Below, piece by piece: positions 17,684 through 24,731 of a DNA stretch of 35,201 bases; positions within the stretch are counted from its first letter, which is position 1, and every line of letters starts with the position of its first letter. This stretch comes from Kiritimatiellaeota bacterium B1221 (GTDB taxonomy: Bacteria; Verrucomicrobiota; Kiritimatiellia; SS1-B-03-39; UBA6053). The stretch lies in NCBI GenBank assembly GCA_029269125.1, contig JARHXX010000038.1:1-35201 (forward strand), written 5' to 3'. The position numbers were made by a program, and so were the translations under genes. Under the pieces are notes generated by a model. That model searched no databases. It was given only the letters and a program-made list of their open reading frames with translations, and had not been told where the DNA came from.

Positions 17684-17797
17684 TCAGCCCGGGGTTGGCC
17701 GAGGTACGAGGCCTACCCTGGGAAAAGTCCCCACCCCATGCCAACGCTGAAGGCGTTGCATCAGCCCATCGGTATGACCACAGCAAAGCCCCGAAGG
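17684..17797 (+). repeat. Most complete copy of the REP-like element
   Basis: The element runs from the TCAGCCCGGGG end (17684), through GGCCGAGGTACGAGGCC, the stem-loop CAACGCTGAAGGCGTTG (17742-17758), to the CCCCGAAGG end (17797). Together with the inverted copy at 17493-17569 it can form a large hairpin with a ~114-bp loop. I believe similar palindromic units are scattered in PVC-group genomes, but I cannot verify this here. Confidence 0.85.
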
Positions 17798-17834
17798 ATT
17801 CGGCATCGTATCTTGTTGGCTTTGGTCTGGCAGG

Positions 17835-17841
17835 GTTAGCT
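17835..17841 (-). other. Probable R''-type half of a broken attC site
   Basis: On the minus strand AGCTAAC overlaps the stop codon of the 142-aa gene. It is nearly complementary (6 of 7, the exception a G-T pair) to the GTTGGCT at the other end of the same cassette (18284-18290). This is what is expected of the two ends of one integron cassette. The matching right half of this attC site is not found, because REP-like repeats begin within ~40 bp. Confidence 0.4.
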
Positions 17842-18264
17842 CCACAAAGGGAAATCCTCGGTTAATCCTATGATCACTACTTCAGGGTCCGATTCGAAAA
17901 TAGCCCTTAAGTCACCCAGCAACTTTACGACCCGCTCTCGAGTGTCGATCATACGAAACCGCAACAAGCTCCACTTACGTTCGGGATTCCTACTGATTTT
18001 CACACAAAGCTCTGGATTATCACCTGCATTTGATGCTCCGTAAACACAACACCCTAATGTGTATGGCTGACCTTTGATTTCGACCCACCATCCCCAATCT
18101 TCACAGCATGTAATTGGAACGTCGTACCCTCGGGACTTCAGATGCTCGGCAAGATACTCCGCAAGAGCTTTACCGTAGGTTCCTTCGTTCACAAGATCCT
18201 CATTTTCACCAGACAGGATCGGAAACTTAGATGAATTGATGTGAATAAATGGGTTTTCGGTCAT
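17836..18264 (-). CDS. Hypothetical small protein, likely cassette-borne
   Basis: The product is 142 aa, soluble, with no signal peptide. I do not know its function. The recognisable features are an N-terminal FPILSGENEDLVNEGTYGKAL segment, a central EDWGWWVEIKG motif, and an acidic C-terminus ending in EDFPLWS. To my recollection proteins of this shape occur widely and often on mobile cassettes; this needs a search. There is no ribosome-binding site, which is common for integron cassettes. The start codon lies 20 bp after the GTT of an attC-like site, and the stop codon overlaps an attC-like half-site, so the gene fills one cassette. Confidence 0.7.
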   Translation of the reverse strand: MTENPFIHINSSKFPILSGENEDLVNEGTYGKALAEYLAEHLKSRGYDVPITCCEDWGWWVEIKGQPYTLGCCVYGASNAGDNPELCVKISRNPERKWSLLRFRMIDTRERVVKLLGDLRAIFESDPEVVIIGLTEDFPLWS

Positions 18265-18283
18265 TCGGTTTGATAAAGTTTTC

Positions 18284-18358
18284 AGCCAACGTTAAGGCTG
18301 ACGGACCCAAATGCGAGCGCCAGCGAGTCTATCTGTTCCGTCTAGCTTATTGTTCGCA
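18284..18358 (-). other. attC-like recombination site 1 (59-base element)
   Basis: Read on the minus strand: GCGAAC, then AATAAGCTAGACGGAAC, a variable loop (AGACTCGCTGGCGCTCGC), then GTCCGTCAGCCTTAAC and GTTGGCT. The two arms (18335-18354 and 18288-18306) pair as AAC-9 nt-GACGG on both sides with extra unpaired bases, as attC sites do. It is 75 bp long and lies between the toxin stop and the next gene's start, in the orientation expected for cassettes read on the minus strand. GCGAAC is complementary to the GTTCGC at the start of the same cassette (19311-19316). Confidence 0.6.
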
Positions 18359-18362
18359 CTTC

Positions 18363-18617
18363 TCATTTAATAAGTTTATCATAATCAGAGTGTGAGCCTA
18401 TCCAGAACCAAAAAAGCCCATCTTCTTTTTGGACAGCCTTCGCTCGGTGGCCACGTCCAACACGAGCGGACCAAAATCGGCCCACCTTTTTTAGACGTAA
18501 GGATGAATGCCGAGGGTTTTCTTTGAGTATGGTGAAATTGCTATCTGCGAGATTTTGAATGTCTGGAGAAAGTTCCCGAAACAGAGCCCAAAACCGCGGA
18601 GTCGCAAAATGCCTCAA
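18363..18617 (-). CDS. RelE/ParE-type toxin of a toxin-antitoxin pair
   Basis: The product is 84 aa and is basic. It has the compact RelE/ParE-superfamily pattern: RHFATPRFWALFRELSPDIQ, LADSNFTILKENPRHSSL, KKVGRFWSARVGRGHRAKAV and FWFWIGSHSDYDKLI. I favour a TTG start at 18617, overlapping the antitoxin stop as TTGA. An in-frame GTG at 18629 is the alternative and would add four residues. Family members block translation or gyrase; which one applies here is not evident. No ribosome-binding site is needed if translation is coupled to the antitoxin. The stop is four bases from attC-like site 1. Confidence 0.78.
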   Translation of the reverse strand: MRHFATPRFWALFRELSPDIQNLADSNFTILKENPRHSSLRLKKVGRFWSARVGRGHRAKAVQKEDGLFWFWIGSHSDYDKLIK

Positions 18618-18814
18618 AGCTCCGTACACCGATTCGAATCGAAGTCCCTCAGTGCCTCTTCCGCCAGTTCATCAAGCTTCCCTGCATGAACATCCTGTAC
18701 AAACTTCTCGTCCCAACGGTTTTCGTCGAATTGTGAATACCAGTTTCGAAATTCAACCAATTTTTCCTCAGGAAGGCTTGCAAGCGCATTTTCAATTTCT
18801 TGTATAGTTGTCAT
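18614..18814 (-). CDS. Antitoxin partner of the RelE/ParE-type toxin
   Basis: The product is 66 aa and is strongly acidic: MTTIQEIENALASLPEEKL, EFRNWYSQFDENRWDEKF, AGKLDELAEEALRDFDSNRC. This is the usual upstream partner of this toxin family, a short helical protein that wraps and neutralises the toxin. I start it at 18814 (family-like MTTIQEIE). An in-frame ATG at 18832 would overlap the preceding membrane-protein gene. The coding end overlaps the toxin start by four bases. Confidence 0.78.
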   Translation of the reverse strand: MTTIQEIENALASLPEEKLVEFRNWYSQFDENRWDEKFVQDVHAGKLDELAEEALRDFDSNRCTEL

Positions 18815-18824
18815 GATTTTATTA

Positions 18825-19304
18825 TCATGCATTTATCATGGGTTTCTGACAAGCCCGATTATTTTCATTTCGGGTCATGATCCATATACTAAAAAATCCG
18901 ATAATCACCCATGGTATTGAACGAATCACTATTTGCGGACCTATCCATTCGGGGCGGACTCTGAATAGCCAGCAGCAATCAAAACTATTTGCCGCGACTG
19001 CAACCAAAATTGACGCACCAGTGGTGAAAATTCTTATAGATCTATTTTTCTTCGGATTGATGAAAAGCGAACACGTAACCAGTATTATCGTCATAGAAAA
19101 TCCAGCCAAAACAAGGCGGTGTTGATTTCTATACGCAGTAGCAAGGTTATCCCATATCGGGGTTAATTTCATGGCAACATTTACAAATGATGCCTCAATT
19201 ACAGGAGGGTTTGTTTGGGATAGCGCATACCACGAAGCCATGATTGCCAAAGGAATTAAGAATGCGCTAAGCAGCACTTTTATAGTAGTTTCGATTCGTT
19301 TCAT
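18825..19304 (-). CDS. Hypothetical four-helix membrane protein, cassette-borne
   Basis: The product is 159 aa with four predicted membrane helices: LLSAFLIPLAIMASWYAL, VLAGFSMTIILVTCSLFI, TTGASILVAVAANSFDCCWL and IRSIPWVIIGFFSIWIM. No family is recognised. The start lies ~7 bp after the GTTCGCTC of attC-like site 2, with no ribosome-binding site, as in many integron cassettes. It ends only ten bases before the antitoxin start, so all three genes seem to travel in one ~960-bp cassette. The gene is visibly richer in A+T than the neighbouring housekeeping genes. Confidence 0.65.
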   Translation of the reverse strand: MKRIETTIKVLLSAFLIPLAIMASWYALSQTNPPVIEASFVNVAMKLTPIWDNLATAYRNQHRLVLAGFSMTIILVTCSLFINPKKNRSIRIFTTGASILVAVAANSFDCCWLFRVRPEWIGPQIVIRSIPWVIIGFFSIWIMTRNENNRACQKPMINA

Positions 19305-19310
19305 TTGAGA

Positions 19311-19393
19311 GCGAACAAGTGATTCACCGGGTCTGGAGATGCACCTGATTTGGTGCTTATTTTGCCATACACCCGGAAATATTAATGTTTATT
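19311..19393 (-). other. attC-like recombination site 2
   Basis: On the minus strand: AATAAAC, ten bases, CCGGGTGTATGG, a GCACC-AAATCA-GGTGC terminal hairpin, CCAGACCCGG, ten bases, GTTCGC. Spacing from AAC to CCGGGT is ten bases on both arms. The site is 83 bp and has the same orientation as site 1. It ends seven bases before the membrane-protein start codon. Its R' core GTTCGC matches the GCGAAC of site 1, as the two ends of one cassette should. Confidence 0.5.
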
Positions 19394-19570
19394 GGTTTGG
19401 TTTCTGTTTCGCGATGCACTTGAGCATATTTGGCCCAACCTCTCAAGGGTATTAAGATTCATCGCTCTAAAATAAGCAAAAGGGGCCCACCCACAGGAAA
19501 CAGACATTTCCCTCCTCCTTCCGACCTTCGGAAAGAGTCCCTTCCCTGCGTTCCGAGCCTCGGTAATCAT
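19382..19570 (-). CDS. Doubtful 62-aa ORF, possible upstream cassette gene
   Basis: This is a short basic reading frame with GLFPKVGRRREMSVS and WAPFAYFRAMNLNTLERL. Its stop codon falls inside attC-like site 2, as is common for cassette genes. It has no recognised domain, no ribosome-binding site and no signal peptide. It could equally be part of a dispersed repeated element, since the DNA reads like non-coding repeat and a GACGCCG/CGGCGTC hairpin follows upstream. Confidence 0.2.
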   Translation of the reverse strand: MITEARNAGKGLFPKVGRRREMSVSCGWAPFAYFRAMNLNTLERLGQICSSASRNRNQTNKH

Positions 19571-19627
19571 CAGAGAATCTCCCCGGAACCTAATTTAGGA
19601 TGAGAAGTTTCACCGAGAGTCCGGACC

Positions 19628-19644
19628 GACGCCGTCTCGGCGTC
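19628..19644. other. Perfect hairpin in the gap between the GT2 gene and the cassettes
   Basis: A 7-bp perfect stem (GACGCCG, loop TCT, CGGCGTC) lies 35 bp beyond the end of the glycosyltransferase gene. No T-tract follows on the minus strand. It marks the boundary between housekeeping genes and the accessory segment. A role in termination is only possible, not shown. Confidence 0.4.
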
Positions 19645-19678
19645 ATCATCCACGCTCGGCCCCTTCCCGCAACCCCGT

Positions 19679-20419
19679 TTAAGATCGGGTAAATTGCTTT
19701 AACAGCATTTTCAGGAACAATCCGGTATCGTGCAAAGGACGGATATGACTCTTCTCGTCTCCGTAAATGGCAGCAATAGGCACCGATCCCATCCGGATAT
19801 CAATCTCATCCAGTTTCAGCAGGATCTCAGATTCGGCCGCAAAACCATCTGTGTCCGGCACGACCATGGTCACCACATCGGTCTGATAGAGTCTGAAACC
19901 GTTTTGGGTATCGGGAATATACTGCTGCATTCGCCGATTTAACAAGCGGGACATCAAACGGTTGGTCCAGCGGCGTATCAGTGGCATGCGGTAACGGTCA
20001 TGCATCCGGTTGCCCACCAAAACGGGAATGCCGGTTCGGTCATAGGTATCACAAAAACGGGGGACATCCGCCGGATCATGTTGACCATCAGCATCCATGG
20101 TCACCAGGGCATCATAACCCTCCGCGGACGCATAATGAAATGCCTCCACCAAAGATTTTCCTTTTCCCAGATTTCTTTCATGGTGGATCACTTCCGCCCC
20201 CGCATCCCGGGCCAGATCACCTGTGCCATCGCTTGAGCCGTCATCCACCACCAAAACATTAAAATGTAGCGCTTTCAGCTTTTCAACCAGATCCGCGATA
20301 TGCACCGCCTCATTCAAGGCCGGCATCACCACTAAGTAATTTTGGCAAGCCAACTTGTCCAAAACCGGCGTTTCAAAAGTTTGAAAGCCAGAGAGCTTCT
20401 TTTGTTTAGCCCGCCACAT
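19679..20419 (-). CDS. GT2 glycosyltransferase (polyprenyl-phosphate sugar transferase-like)
   Basis: The product is 246 aa with a single GT-A domain: NYLVVMPALNEAVHIADLV, VLVVDDGSSDGTGDLARD, then the metal-binding DADGQHDPADVPRF and the later DTQNGFRLYQTDVV and GFAAESEILLKLDEI motifs. This pattern is that of dolichyl/undecaprenyl-phosphate mannosyl- or glucosyltransferases without the C-terminal membrane part. The start at 20419 overlaps the lipA stop by 14 bases and is preceded by GGGGG. A longer open frame to 20617 would run through lipA and is not credible. Acceptor and donor cannot be told. Confidence 0.85.
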   Translation of the reverse strand: MWRAKQKKLSGFQTFETPVLDKLACQNYLVVMPALNEAVHIADLVEKLKALHFNVLVVDDGSSDGTGDLARDAGAEVIHHERNLGKGKSLVEAFHYASAEGYDALVTMDADGQHDPADVPRFCDTYDRTGIPVLVGNRMHDRYRMPLIRRWTNRLMSRLLNRRMQQYIPDTQNGFRLYQTDVVTMVVPDTDGFAAESEILLKLDEIDIRMGSVPIAAIYGDEKSHIRPLHDTGLFLKMLLKQFTRS

Positions 20420-21302
20420 GGGTAGCGTTCCCCCGCCGCCAGTCCAACATTTCCGCATACAGCGTTTCCGCTTTGTATGAAGAGCGGACAAAAGGTCCGG
20501 AAGCAACGGCCTGGAACCCCATGCCGCGGGCTTTCTCCTCGTAGCGGGCAAACTCATCCGGATGCACAAAGCGGTGCACGGGTTCATGATTTTTGGTGGG
20601 ACGCAAATACTGACCAATGGTCAGCATGCTACAACCATTCTCACGCAAATCCTGCAAGGTTTCGATCACCTGCTCTTCCGTTTCCCCCAAGCCCACCATG
20701 ATCCCGCTTTTCACCTCCAAAGTCGGCTCCCATTCCCTCGCTTTGCGTAACGCCCACATGGAACGGCCATAATTCGCCTGCGGACGGATTTGCGCCTGCA
20801 AATGTCTCACAGTTTCAATGTTGTGCGAAAATACATGTGGCGCGGCCTCGAGCACCAAATTCAAACTTTCCTCACGCCCCTCAAAGTCGGGCGTCAGCAC
20901 TTCCACCGTAATCCCCGGCACCATCTCTTTGACCGCCCGAATGGTGTCACCGAATATGTCCGCCCCCCCATTTAACTGATCATCCCGGTTCACCGAAGTG
21001 ATCACGATATGTTTCAAATTCATTTCTTTGGCCGCGGTGGCCACCCGTTTGGGTTCCAGCTTGTCCAATTCAGGGGGACGACCGGATTTCACCGAACAAA
21101 ACCGGCAACTACGGGTGCAGGTGTCCCCCAAAATCATTACCGTCGCCGTGCCGCTGCTCCAACACTCATGCCGGTTGGGGCATTTGGCCTCTTCACAAAC
21201 GGTGTGTAACCGCAAATTTCCGACCAAGCCGTGCACTTTGTTGAAGTTCTGATTGGTCTGAAGCGATTTACGAATCCAAGGGGGAAGTCTTTTTTGTTCC
21301 AT
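20406..21302 (-). CDS. lipA: Lipoyl synthase
   Basis: The product is 298 aa. LipA is a radical-SAM enzyme that inserts two sulfur atoms into octanoyl groups on lipoyl domains. Both cluster motifs are intact: the auxiliary cluster CEEAKCPNRHEC (~residues 36-47) and the radical-SAM CTRSCRFC (~60-67), followed by the C-terminal VRSSYKAE, whose Ser binds the auxiliary cluster. The start at 21302 (MEQKRLPPWIRKSL) gives the family length. Longer frames upstream run through two terminators and are not real. It is transcribed separately from acnB and is coupled to the GT2 gene downstream. Confidence 0.95.
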   Translation of the reverse strand: MEQKRLPPWIRKSLQTNQNFNKVHGLVGNLRLHTVCEEAKCPNRHECWSSGTATVMILGDTCTRSCRFCSVKSGRPPELDKLEPKRVATAAKEMNLKHIVITSVNRDDQLNGGADIFGDTIRAVKEMVPGITVEVLTPDFEGREESLNLVLEAAPHVFSHNIETVRHLQAQIRPQANYGRSMWALRKAREWEPTLEVKSGIMVGLGETEEQVIETLQDLRENGCSMLTIGQYLRPTKNHEPVHRFVHPDEFARYEEKARGMGFQAVASGPFVRSSYKAETLYAEMLDWRRGNATHVAG

Positions 21303-21396
21303 AAACGGACCCATACCCCATCCCGCGCCACTTGTCATTCCCTGAATCGAGTTCAATTCAGGCAAATACGCTTTTGTCTCAGAAAGAGATTTATAC

Positions 21397-21423
21397 AAAA
21401 AAGGGACAAGCCGAAACTTGTCC
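21397..21423 (-). terminator. Second intrinsic terminator between acnB and lipA
   Basis: On the minus strand a perfect GGACAAG-TTTCGG-CTTGTCC hairpin is followed by CTTTTTTG. It comes 17 bp after the first terminator. The lipA promoter must therefore lie between 21303 and 21396. Confidence 0.75.
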
Positions 21424-21439
21424 ATGGGAATGAAAGCAT

Positions 21440-21474
21440 AAAAAACCCCGGTCCCGAACCGTCGAGACCAGGGG
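21440..21474 (-). terminator. Intrinsic terminator after acnB
   Basis: On the minus strand CCCC-T-GGTC pairs with GACC-GGGG around a 12-base loop and is followed by six T. It starts eleven bases after the acnB stop codon. Confidence 0.85.
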
Positions 21475-21484
21475 CAATACCTGC

Positions 21485-24286
21485 TTAGAAGGAGAGCAAA
21501 TCCTTTGGCATGGGCATCGTGCTTAACTTTTTCGCGGAGGGCGCAAACTTGGTCAATTTGATGCCCACCACTGCCGCTTCGTATTCTTCCAGCGTCGGTG
21601 TCCGTCCCAAAATGGCGGCCAGCACCACCACCGGTGTCGATGCAAGCAGGGATTCCCCTTTCTTGCGCTCGGAATCGGCCACGACCCGGCCCTGGAATAA
21701 CCGGGTGGACGTCGCCAGCACCGTATCTCCTTTGGCCGCTTTTTCCTGATTCCCCATACAAAGGTTACAGCCGGGGCGCTCAAGATACATCATGTTCTCG
21801 TATTCCGTACGCGCGGTGCTCTTGGGCGCCATATCATTAAACTCAAATCCTGAGTATTTCTGCAGCATGTCCCAATCACCTTCGTCCTTAAGCTCTTCAA
21901 TAATATTGTAGGTCGGTGCGGCCACGATCAGCGGGGCGTTGAATTCCACCTTGCCCTTTTGCGCCTCCAGATTCCGGAGCATCTGCGCCACAATCTTCAA
22001 GTCGCCTTTGTGTACCATACAGGAACCGACAAATCCCAGGTCCACATACTTCTCCCCCTTATAAAAGGACAGCGGGCGAATGGTGTCATGGGTATAACGT
22101 TTAGAAACATCTTCGTTCTGCACGTCAGGATCGGCAATCATGGGTTCGACAATTTGATCCAAATCCACTTCAAACTCTGCATAATATTTGGCATTTTCAT
22201 CCGGGGTCAGCGCAGGCTTTTCTCCGGAGCGGATTTCGGAAATCCGCCTGTCCGCAATGTCAATGAGCCCTTGCAGGACTTTCTTTTCATTGTCCATGCC
22301 CTTGTTAATCATGATCTGAATCCGCCGCTTTGAAATTTCCAGCGACTGGATCAGGGTGTCATCCTCAGAAATACAAATGGAAGCCTTCGCCTTCATTTCC
22401 GCAGTCCAGTCGGTAAACGTAAATGCCTGGTCAGCCAGCAATGTTCCAATGTGAACCTCGATGATCCGTCCCTGGAAGACATTGTCGCCTCCAAATTTTT
22501 TCAGCATCTGCGCCTGGGTCGCGTGCACCACATCCCGGAAATCCATATGGTCCTGCATTTTGCCTTTAAAGGTCACCTTCACAGATTCGGGAATGGGCAT
22601 ACTGGCTTCACCGGTAGCCAAAGCGAGCGCCACCGTGCCGGAGTCCGCACCAAACGCCACCCCTTTGGACATCCGGGTATGCGAGTCGCCACCAATGATG
22701 ATGGACCAATCGTCAACCGTAATGTCGTTAAGCACTTTATGGATCACATCCGTCATCGCGTTATATCCGCCCATGGGATCCCGGGCGGTGATCAGGCCGA
22801 ATTTATGCATGAAAGACATCAGCTTCGGAATATTCTGACGTGCTTTCGCATCCCAAACCGAAGCGGTGTGGCAGCCTGACTGGTATGCCCCGTCCACAAT
22901 TGGAGAAATCGTGGTCGCGGCCATCATTTCCAATTCCTGAGAAGTCATCAAACCCGTGGTGTCCTGCGATCCCACAATGTTCACTTCGACCCGCACATCG
23001 GATCCCGCATGCAGCACTTTACCGGGCGTGGTGCCCACGGCGTTCTGGTTAAAGATTTTTTCAACCGCGGTAAGCCCCTGTCCTTCATGGGAGATTTCTT
23101 TGGAGGGCGCATAGACAGGAGGAATATCTATGCCCAAAATTTTTGCTGCAATGGTCTGAAGCTTTTTACCAAAAACCACGGCATAAGAACCACCGGCCTT
23201 CATGAACTCCATTTTCTGCGGGGTCAACGAACTGGAAATATCAATCAGCTCCTGATCACCGTTATAGAGTTTTTTCTCACGGGTATTGATGGTGAGCACC
23301 GTGCCGGTGGCAACCGAATAGGCTTCCTCCAGAATGGGCTCCCCCGCTTCATCACGCAAAGGATTGCCATCCGCATCCAATTTCCGCACCCAGTTTTTCA
23401 GGTCGATGCCAATGCCCCCGGTCACCCCCACTGTCGTAAGGAAAATGGGAGAGATGCCGTTGGTGCCGGCAATCACCGGTGCGATATTAATAAAGGGCAC
23501 ATAAGGACTGGCCTGCTTGCCGGTCCACAACGCCACATTGTTTACCCCGGACATACGGGAAGAGCCCACACCCATGGTCCCCTTTTCTGCCACCAACATG
23601 ATGCGCTTGTCCGGATGCTCCTTCTGAAGGGCCACCAGATCGTCTTGGGCTTGCGGACTGATAAAACATTTCCCATGCAACTCACGGTCGGAACGGGAAT
23701 GGGCATCACTACCCGGCGACAATAAATCAGTGGAGATATCCCCGATGCCGGCAATATAGGTGACGACCTTGATTTCCTCTTCAATGTCAGGAAGCTTGGT
23801 GAAAAACTCAGCCTGGGCATAGCTTTCGATGAGCTCCTTCGCAATCGCGTGCCCTTCGTTATATGCCTTTTCCAAACGGGCGGTGTCCGCTTCATAAAGA
23901 AAAACCTGGGTTTTCAGCACTTCCGCAGCCTGTTTCGCATTTTCAACATCGTCTCCCAGGGCCAGATCCAGGAGCACCTCAATGGAGGCCCCCCCTTTCA
24001 TGTGGCCCAACTGTTCAAATGCAAAGGCCGGGCTGATTTCTTCGACCTGCTCTTCCCCCAGAATAATCTGCTTCAGAAACTGCGCTTTCACGGCCGCCGC
24101 ACTGGTGGTGCCGGGCAAAGTGTTGTAAATGAAAAAATGGAGAGCGTCTTCACGATAGACATCATCCTTCGGTTTGATGTGCTCAATAATTTCACGCAAC
24201 AACTCGGCATCATCAATGGGCTTGGGATGAAGCCCCTGTTCTTTGCGTTCTTCTATCTCTTTGAGGTACTCTTCATAAATGTTCAT
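21485..24286 (-). CDS. acnB: Aconitate hydratase B
   Basis: The product is 933 aa. AcnB interconverts citrate and isocitrate (and often 2-methylisocitrate) using a 4Fe-4S cluster. The N-terminal helical HEAT-like domain is followed by the AcnB swivel domain (ISTDLLSPGSDAHSRSDREL, RIMLVAEKGTMGVGSSRMSG) and the catalytic domains (GSQDTTGLMTSQELEMMAAT, IIIGGDSHTRMSKGVAFGAD). The cluster ligands are in GFVGSCMVHKGD and CNLCMGNQ. It is longer than the E. coli enzyme (865 aa), like the forms in Bacteroidetes and Verrucomicrobia. It has its own leader (see 24287-24731) and terminator. Confidence 0.96.
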   Translation of the reverse strand: MNIYEEYLKEIEERKEQGLHPKPIDDAELLREIIEHIKPKDDVYREDALHFFIYNTLPGTTSAAAVKAQFLKQIILGEEQVEEISPAFAFEQLGHMKGGASIEVLLDLALGDDVENAKQAAEVLKTQVFLYEADTARLEKAYNEGHAIAKELIESYAQAEFFTKLPDIEEEIKVVTYIAGIGDISTDLLSPGSDAHSRSDRELHGKCFISPQAQDDLVALQKEHPDKRIMLVAEKGTMGVGSSRMSGVNNVALWTGKQASPYVPFINIAPVIAGTNGISPIFLTTVGVTGGIGIDLKNWVRKLDADGNPLRDEAGEPILEEAYSVATGTVLTINTREKKLYNGDQELIDISSSLTPQKMEFMKAGGSYAVVFGKKLQTIAAKILGIDIPPVYAPSKEISHEGQGLTAVEKIFNQNAVGTTPGKVLHAGSDVRVEVNIVGSQDTTGLMTSQELEMMAATTISPIVDGAYQSGCHTASVWDAKARQNIPKLMSFMHKFGLITARDPMGGYNAMTDVIHKVLNDITVDDWSIIIGGDSHTRMSKGVAFGADSGTVALALATGEASMPIPESVKVTFKGKMQDHMDFRDVVHATQAQMLKKFGGDNVFQGRIIEVHIGTLLADQAFTFTDWTAEMKAKASICISEDDTLIQSLEISKRRIQIMINKGMDNEKKVLQGLIDIADRRISEIRSGEKPALTPDENAKYYAEFEVDLDQIVEPMIADPDVQNEDVSKRYTHDTIRPLSFYKGEKYVDLGFVGSCMVHKGDLKIVAQMLRNLEAQKGKVEFNAPLIVAAPTYNIIEELKDEGDWDMLQKYSGFEFNDMAPKSTARTEYENMMYLERPGCNLCMGNQEKAAKGDTVLATSTRLFQGRVVADSERKKGESLLASTPVVVLAAILGRTPTLEEYEAAVVGIKLTKFAPSAKKLSTMPMPKDLLSF

Positions 24287-24731
24287 GATACAACTCTTTC
24301 AATTTTAAATGTTAGATCTCAATGCCTGGATGATTCCGGTATAAGAATTCTCAATAGTAGTAACTTATAAAATCTTTTTGGCAACAGCTTCTTACCACAG
24401 CTCTAAGATTCATGGGTATGAAACGACACTATTGTATCTTCCATCCAGGCATCCGGTTTCTCCAGATAACAGGCCGGGGGAGAAATCAGATTCGGCCCGG
24501 AGGGAATATAGAGGGTAGATCCAGCTGAGTCAAGGTGAAGCATCCCCGGGGACGTTCTGCGGGGGAGCAGTCTTCCCCGGCAAAACTGGGCGGACCTCAG
24601 ACCCGGCCACGCCCATCCGCAGAAAGTCGTTTGATCAAAAAAGCTGAATTCGCGACAATTTTCTATTGGCAAGTACGATTTCTTCTGCCTAAAGTGAAAT
24701 TTGTTTACTAACCAAACTATCGGAGATTGAT
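24287..24731. other. Divergent non-coding region with an 11-bp inverted repeat
   Basis: No gene is credible here. The minus-strand frame at 24403-24672 has no start signal or domain. An 11-bp perfect inverted repeat (ATGCCTGGATG at 24322-24332, CATCCAGGCAT at 24442-24452) lies in what would be the acnB leader. A G-rich tract (24540-24600) follows toward the outer-membrane protein gene. It must hold the acnB promoter; I cannot place it with confidence. Confidence 0.4.
24666..24695 (+). promoter_or_regulatory. Candidate sigma-70 promoter for the outer-membrane protein
   Basis: TTGGCA (24666-24671), 18 bp, TAAAGT (24690-24695) lies 36 bp before the start codon. The -10 box is weak, so this is a candidate only. 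Confidence 0.35.

Noticed and set aside
17238..17865. Several 60-130-aa reading frames
   Set aside because: They are made of the REP-like repeats read in different frames and contradict one another.
20420..20617. N-terminal extension of the GT2 glycosyltransferase
   Set aside because: It would run through the lipA coding region, which has complete family motifs to its stop codon.
21303..21761. 153-aa N-terminal extension of lipoyl synthase
   Set aside because: The DNA contains two intrinsic terminators and the end of acnB, and the extra residues do not resemble any part of LipA.
24403..24672. 89-aa minus-strand reading frame upstream of acnB
   Set aside because: No ribosome-binding site, no domain, and composition like non-coding DNA.
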